Source of the DNA: Nissolia schottii
Taxonomy: Eukaryota; Streptophyta; Magnoliopsida; Fabales; Fabaceae
Length of the DNA: 64,000 bases
Assembly: GCA_003254905.1 (NCBI GenBank)
Contig: QANU01104054.1
Coordinates: forward strand, 124,001 to 188,000
Direction of reading: 5' to 3'
Positions within the stretch are counted from its first letter, which is position 1. Each line of letters begins with the position of its first letter. A model generated the notes under the pieces. The model was given only the letters and a program-made list of their open reading frames with translations, was not told the origin of the DNA and did not search any database. The translations under genes were made by a program, and so were the position numbers. Shown one piece after another: positions 58,965-64,000 of the stretch.

Positions 58965-60443
58965 TCAAGTGGAGGGGCAATTATCACCATCTTTAATCAA
59001 TGGTTGTTTATGACCGTTGGATTGATCATTCCCATCATTATCAACGGATGTCAATAACTGGGCTCGATGGGCTTGGTGCTTCCAATCAGTAGTGGCAATG
59101 ACATACAGCATGAGGCCCGCACAACAAACTTGGGCCGATAACAAGCCTAACCAAAGCCCACAAAACCCAACTCCAAACCAAAACCCAAGCCCAACCGCCA
59201 CGGGCATCCCAACGAGATAAAACGCACCGAGGTTAACATTAGCCGCCACGCTCGGGCGCGCCGTCCCCCTGACGACGCCGCACCCTACCGTTTGCGGGCA
59301 ATTCCCCAACTCACAGAGGCCGAGGATTGGCAATGCCGCCGCCGTCAGCCGCAAGATTTCTCTATCCCCGGTAAACATCCTCCCCCACCAATGCCTCATC
59401 ACCGTGGCGAAAACAACCGCGACAAACCCCATCGCCCCGGCGAAGAACACCGAGAGCGCAGCCGAGAGGCGGGCCCGGTCGGGGCGGTTCGCCCCGAGCT
59501 CGTTCCCGACCCGAGAAGAGACCGCAAGGCCCAAAGACGAAGGAAAGACATATATGAAGGAGGTGGTTTGGATGAGGACTCCCATAGAGGCCACGGTGGC
59601 AGTGGGGTCCACCAAGAGGCCGCACATAACAATCATGATCTCATACCACCACCACTCGAGGCAAACTGACACGCAGCTCGGCGCGGCGAGCCGAAGCAGC
59701 GGCTTCCAGCCCGAGAAGCACTCCCGGGTCGGGTTGGTCCACGTGGCGGAATGGAGCCCACTTATGCACACGTAAAGAAGAAGAAAGAGGAGGATGGAGA
59801 AGTTGGAGGCGGCGGAAGCAGCGGCAACACCCGCCAGGCCGAAACGCAGGCGTTTGACCAGCAAGAAATTGAAGGGGAAGTGGAGAAGGGTGCCGGCGAG
59901 GGAGGCCAAGGTTACAGGACGGGTGACGCCCTGGGCGCGAAGGTAGACCCTGATTGGGTGAAGGAAGGAGTTGGTGAGGAGGTCGGGAAGCACGAATGAG
60001 AGATATGTCTGGGCCATTCGGGTGATTTTGGGGTCCTGGCGGAGATTGAGGAAGATGGCGTTCATGTTGAGCCAGAGGAGAGAGATTGGGACGGAACACG
60101 CTAATAGGAAGATGATGCAGCGCTGGAGGGTGAGGGAGAGGAGCTTGGGGCGGTTGGCGCCGAAGGCCTGCGAGCAGAGGGGCTCCATGCCGAGGGAGAG
60201 CCCGGAGAGGACGGAGTACCCGCTGATGTTCGCGAAGGCCATGGCCAGGGACCCCGCCGCCAGCTCCAGCTCCCCCAGGTGGCCCAGGAAGACCATGGAG
60301 ACCACTGACCTCGCGTAGAACACGAGGGCGGTTAGGGCGATGGGGAACCCCAGGCTCACCAGGGACTTCGTTTCCGTTACGATCGATGCGCTGATTGCGG
60401 GGCTGCAGCTGCCACGTGGATCCTGCCCCTTCTCCGGGTCCAT
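58965..60443 (-). CDS. MATE efflux transporter (DTX48-51 clade), single exon
   Basis: A 492-aa uninterrupted frame of normal family length. Two MATE repeats are clear. The first has FPIALTALVFYARSVVSMVF, GHLGELELAAGSLAMAFANI, SGLSLGMEPLCSQAFGA and LPDLLTNSFLHPIRVYLRAQ. The second has PSCVSVCLEWWWYEIMIVMC, GVLIQTTSFIYVFPSSLGLA, VSSRVGNELGANRPDRARLS and NCPQTVGCGVVRGTARPS. About twelve hydrophobic segments are present, and both termini are hydrophilic and probably cytosolic. The family exports organic compounds using proton or sodium gradients. The wording closely follows the Arabidopsis DTX48-51 group (ADP1/ELS1-like, endomembrane proteins affecting organ growth and iron or hormone balance), so a similar role is inferred. 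The gene is markedly GC-rich against AT-rich flanks, and it lacks introns as usual for this clade. The ATG at 60441-60443 is the first in frame; long antisense frames here are shadows. Confidence 0.95.
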   Translation of the reverse strand: MDPEKGQDPRGSCSPAISASIVTETKSLVSLGFPIALTALVFYARSVVSMVFLGHLGELELAAGSLAMAFANISGYSVLSGLSLGMEPLCSQAFGANRPKLLSLTLQRCIIFLLACSVPISLLWLNMNAIFLNLRQDPKITRMAQTYLSFVLPDLLTNSFLHPIRVYLRAQGVTRPVTLASLAGTLLHFPFNFLLVKRLRFGLAGVAAASAASNFSILLFLLLYVCISGLHSATWTNPTRECFSGWKPLLRLAAPSCVSVCLEWWWYEIMIVMCGLLVDPTATVASMGVLIQTTSFIYVFPSSLGLAVSSRVGNELGANRPDRARLSAALSVFFAGAMGFVAVVFATVMRHWWGRMFTGDREILRLTAAALPILGLCELGNCPQTVGCGVVRGTARPSVAANVNLGAFYLVGMPVAVGLGFWFGVGFCGLWLGLLSAQVCCAGLMLYVIATTDWKHQAHRAQLLTSVDNDGNDQSNGHKQPLIKDGDNCPST

Positions 60444-60552
60444 GAGCGTGTGTGGCTTTCTTTTCTTTTCTTTCTAAGAGCAAACACAGACTGACTGATG
60501 ATTATGAACAACAAACGGTGGGTTGGATGCAGTTACTCTGCGTCCGAGTGAA

Positions 60553-60563
60553 GCTATAAATAG
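60553..60563 (-). promoter_or_regulatory. Possible TATA element of the MATE gene
   Basis: CTATAAATAG on the + strand reads CTATTTATAG on the minus strand, about 110 bases before the MATE start codon. The position suits a core promoter, but the canonical TATAAATA orientation is on the other strand, so this is tentative. Confidence 0.35.
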
Positions 60564-60599
60564 AGGCTTTCAAACCGTGTTCTGTGTTCCTGTTTACTA

Positions 60600-62455
60600 A
60601 GAATATGGTCTTCCCTTTTCTTTCTTCTTTAAATTGTGGGTTTTTTTTTGTGATTCCATTGCTTAGCTTACTGAATGAAATTATCAGAGGTTGACATATA
60701 AAGTCAAATTGTTTTTTATATGATTATATATCATCCACCCAGCCTTTTTTTTAAAAAAAAAAGAGTTTAGACCGTAAATGGCTAAAAGAAAAGAAATGAT
60801 ATTATAATAATTATTTAATAAGATTAATGTTATTTTTACACATAAAAATGTATAAATATTTTGTGACATCTCTTATAGTATATAATGAGGCTCACCCATA
60901 CTAGTAAGTTTCATTATGTGTTATGAAAGAAATAATAAAATGCCTTATTATTTTATATGTACAAGTAACACTCTTATTTTATTTTTTAAACACTTAAAAA
61001 AGGAAGATTGTTTGTTGTAATAACATGATTCTTAAGAGACTCCTCAAGAGCATACATCCAAAAACGTCCCTAGAAATAATACAAATAATATAATATTATT
61101 ATCCACGCCAACATGCTATAAAGTTATTTTTAAAGTACCCTAAAACTTGTATAAAGTGTATAGTGTTTACCTCTTTTTGAAGTAACTACTAGCTAGGTAC
61201 GTATGAGTTAAATTTAATAAATTGTAAAAAAGACGTCAGTGTAGTGTATTGTTGAAAGGAGTCGTTTCCAAAAAACAAAAGTGGTGAGTTGTATTACTTG
61301 TACTTATATTATATGAGATATCTTTTAAATTTGTATCTTATTTATTTTTAAATAAATTCTAATAGTGTTAATTTTATTAAAATTTTATCTAATAATAAAT
61401 AAAACATGAGTTATTATAATATCTAAAAAAAATGAATTCATTTAATATTTATCCAAAATGTTATGTGTCTTGTGATATTTGCTGAGCTAGCATGCTCGCT
61501 GCATTAGCCATGTCAAGCCTCGTCACTCATGACATGGGGCATGAGATTGCATAAGTGTGTGTTTTGATTTATTAATTTACTTTAATTTTAGAAGAATTTC
61601 CTGTCAAAAATATAATTTTAAAATAAGTTTTCTAAGAATGGTTGTGTGATTCATGGTATATTTAGTCATATTTTGAAAATAACTAAGTGTGGTTTGTTTT
61701 AAACAATACTTTTTAAATATATTTAACGACACTTATAAAATTATTTAACATCTCTTTATTTGTTTAGCAACACAAACATTTAGCCACACTTTTTCAAATA
61801 CATTTAGCCACCTCTTTAAAGTGTGGATAAATGCAAGTTGCACATTAGACAAAACCAGTTCCAAAATATGCTCCAACTCTCACAATTCGCTCCTTGGTGC
61901 ATCCATGATCTTTTCCTACTTGCTAACTCCGATTTCGAATAACAAAATGTTCAGTTACAAAGAAATTCTTTAAGAAGCATGTTACAGTGCCGCATTAATC
62001 ATATATTACTAATGAATCCATCAAATCCATGAATGTTCCTTAGTCCACTCACTAAGTTAGTAATTGTTTAAACTTTAACCATAGGTTCGAAAACGCACTA
62101 TGGTTATGTTTAATGAAGCGCAAAAATAAATAAACCAGGAAAACTGTCTCATAAGAGAATAGACTCGTGTGGTCAAACACTAGTTAATGTGTATATGTGT
62201 GTGTATATATATATTATACAACAGAAAACACTAATTAATGTATTGTGTTTTGTTTTAAGAAAATCGCGTGTAACCTTGTATGCTTTCAGCAGAAGTAAAA
62301 GACATAAAACGCAATATTTTTCATTTAGTACAACATACATACGTGGTATTCACATATTCCTCATTTTTTTGTCAGCATCACAATGATTTTATTTTGCTTC
62401 CTTGTTCACACACCAAATTAGGTTTGACTTTGAGGCCATAAATTAATGCTAGAAA
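60600..62455. other. Intergenic, no gene seen
   Basis: AT-rich DNA. 61650-61835 has repeated AAGTGTGG / TTTAGCCACACT motifs in both orientations, possibly the subterminal part of a small DNA element. Nothing else was recognised. Confidence 0.5.
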
Positions 62456-64000
62456 CACTTCTAGAAATTTGATTATTTCCGTCCCGACAATACCGTCAGC
62501 ATTTAACTGACGGTATTTCCGTCGACAATTACAAACCACCGACGGTATACGAAACTGAAAAACGAACCGAGTTATAAGCTGTGAACTTACCGTCACAACA
62601 GAATAACTGACGGTAACAACGTCGGTAACTTTGCGCGGGATAAAGCGAGAACTACTCTACCGTCGGTAAGAACCGGCGACATCAATTGCAAGGCTACTGG
62701 CGGATATTTTCGACGGTATTTGCCTCGGACCCACCATTTCCCTCTTTGAAAATAAGAAGACATTTTTATTTTAGAGTACCGTCGAGTATAACCGACGGTA
62801 ATTTGCTCGAGCAATGAGACGTCATTCTTTTTTAGAATGTTACCGGCGGTATGTGAAATAATCGACGGTAAAGTGCGCGCGAGGAATGAGACGGCACTCC
62901 TTTCAGAATAATATCGGCGGTATATTTAAAAATAATCGGCGGTAATGACTTCGAAAAATAAAAAGGCATTGTTGCTCAACGGTTTGATAGCGCATTTATT
63001 GCTGCTACTTTACCGTCGGACATATCAGACGGTAAAGTGCTCGGGGAATGAAACGACACTCCTTTTCAGAATGTTATCGGCAGTTTAGGTCGATCTAACC
63101 GACGGTAATTACTTCAAGAAATAAAACGACACTGTTGTCCAACGGTTTGCTGGCGCAATTAGTGCTGTACATTACCGTTGGATACGTCCAATGGTATAAG
63201 GTTACTATAATGACTTCGCAGCGCAGAAACGCTCTCACTCTCACTCTATCTGCCATGATTTTCTCTCCGCCCAATCCCCCCTTCACCGCCCTTTCCTCAC
63301 ACCCTATCCCATTCTCACTCTCACTCTCTCTCTCTGGTGTTCCTCTCTCTCGCTCTCTCTCTCTCCATCCGTTTGAAGCTCCGCCGCCGAACCCAGGGCC
63401 ACCCCCATGCAACCGCCACCGAAGTGAGGGGCCACCACCGTGCAACCGCCACCAGCAACTGAAACCCGGTGCTCCTCTCTCTCGTTCTCTCTCTCTCTAT
63501 CTCTCTCTCTCTCTCTCTTTCTCTCCGTTTGAAGCTCCGCCACCGAACCCGGGGCCACGCCGTGCAACCAGCCACCACCAACTGAAACTGGTAAAAAAAT
63601 ATGGACTTTGCAGAATTAGTGCACTTTGCAGAATCTTTACATGTAGAACATTAGTTGTCTGCCTATTATTTTTTGTGGTTAAATGATTATTGTTTCGAAG
63701 TTCGATTCTGTTTCCTTGAATGTTAGCACGTGACTGGTTAGATTTAAACACTTCCCAAGACTTTTCGTTCGTTTAGTAGTGTGTTGGGGCTTTGTGAAAT
63801 AGTAGAACTGAGTTTGGTTTCTGCTATAACGTTAGTAGGCTTTTGGATGCCTTGTGATTCTGAATTTTTGCTTTAGAAAGTGGAGTCCTGAGTATTTTTT
63901 ATCTAAATGATTATTGTTTCTTGTATAAGACAATACAAAACCCTAATTTACAAAAGATGATCATTGATTGAAGAAGTTTTTAATGAAAAAAATGTCATAG
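62456..64000 (+). mobile_element. CACTA (En/Spm) transposon end, continuing past the window
   Basis: It starts CACTTCTAGAAATTTG (CACTA-like with one change) and then has dense ACCGTC and GACGGTA motifs to 63200, as in the 38.2-43.9 kb element. From 63215 to 63590 a CT-rich and CCGCC-rich block follows, matching the position of the GC-rich 5' block in that element (43100-43310). The orientation implies genes reading rightwards beyond 64000. No transposase is visible within the window. Confidence 0.75.
63320..63590. repeat. Tandem duplication in the CACTA leader
   Basis: Two copies (63335-63425 and 63468-63575) share '(G)GTG(T)TCCTCTCTCTCG', a (CT)n run, CCGTTTGAAGCTCCGCC(G/A)C, CGAACCC.GGGCCAC and GTGCAACC. 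They differ mainly in CT-run length. Confidence 0.8.

Noticed and set aside
59641-60483. Long minus-strand open frame (280 codons), rich in Pro and Arg, overlapping the MATE gene
   Set aside because: Out-of-frame shadow caused by the high GC content of the MATE gene; the MATE frame carries all conserved motifs.
63135-63686. Plus-strand frame of 183 codons near the right edge
   Set aside because: Low-complexity Ser/Leu/Pro translation of the duplicated CT-rich leader of a CACTA element.

Overview
This window is a piece of a nuclear plant genome, almost certainly a dicot. It is AT-rich, with long noncoding stretches, spliced genes with GT..AG introns and dense nested transposons. No species can be named from the sequence. 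Three host loci are well supported. They are a seven-exon terpene synthase (TPS-a type, + strand, 7070-16647) with a broken tandem relative (20972-23474), an IQ67-domain calmodulin-binding protein resembling Arabidopsis IQD25 (- strand, 26843-28948), and a single-exon MATE transporter (- strand, 58965-60443). The last exon of a pectinesterase lies at the left edge (523-670).

Layout. 1-7 kb: pectinesterase tail, a 3'-terminal Copia fragment (2342-3973), a repetitive stretch and a long-TIR Mutator-like MITE with a 9-bp target duplication (5544-6059). 7-16.6 kb: the terpene synthase. Its seven predicted exons join in frame to 564 codons and keep the RxR, DDxxD and NSE/DTE motifs, despite a 6-kb intron 5 loaded with a LINE, a SINE and other debris. 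16.7-19.7 kb: a Copia fossil split by a hAT-like element and bounded by one end of a CACTA element. 19.7-23.5 kb: a partial duplication of terpene synthase intron 5 through exon 7, now a pseudogene with its own private LINE and short LTR-like insertions. 24.7-25.5 kb: an internally duplicated CT-rich island. 26.8-29 kb: the IQD gene; just upstream is an array of five near-perfect hairpins separated by A-tracts (29296-29579).

36.9-44.1 kb: nested elements. A 5.7-kb CACTA element (38225-43929), carrying a TNPA/Ptta-type accessory gene but no recognisable transposase, sits inside a LINE. The LINE in turn appears to sit inside a small TIR element. 44-58.9 kb: mostly AT-rich intergenic DNA with hAT- and CACTA-type MITEs, LTR fragments and microsatellites. 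59-60.4 kb: the GC-rich MATE gene. 62.5 kb to the end: one end of another CACTA element of the same family, running out of the window.

The host genes do not form an obvious pathway or cluster. No clearly new biochemical system was found. The most unusual signals are the hairpin array next to the IQD gene, the paralogous 'empty-site' comparison between the two terpene synthase copies, the multi-level nesting at 37-44 kb, and degenerate telomere-like repeats inside the CACTA element.
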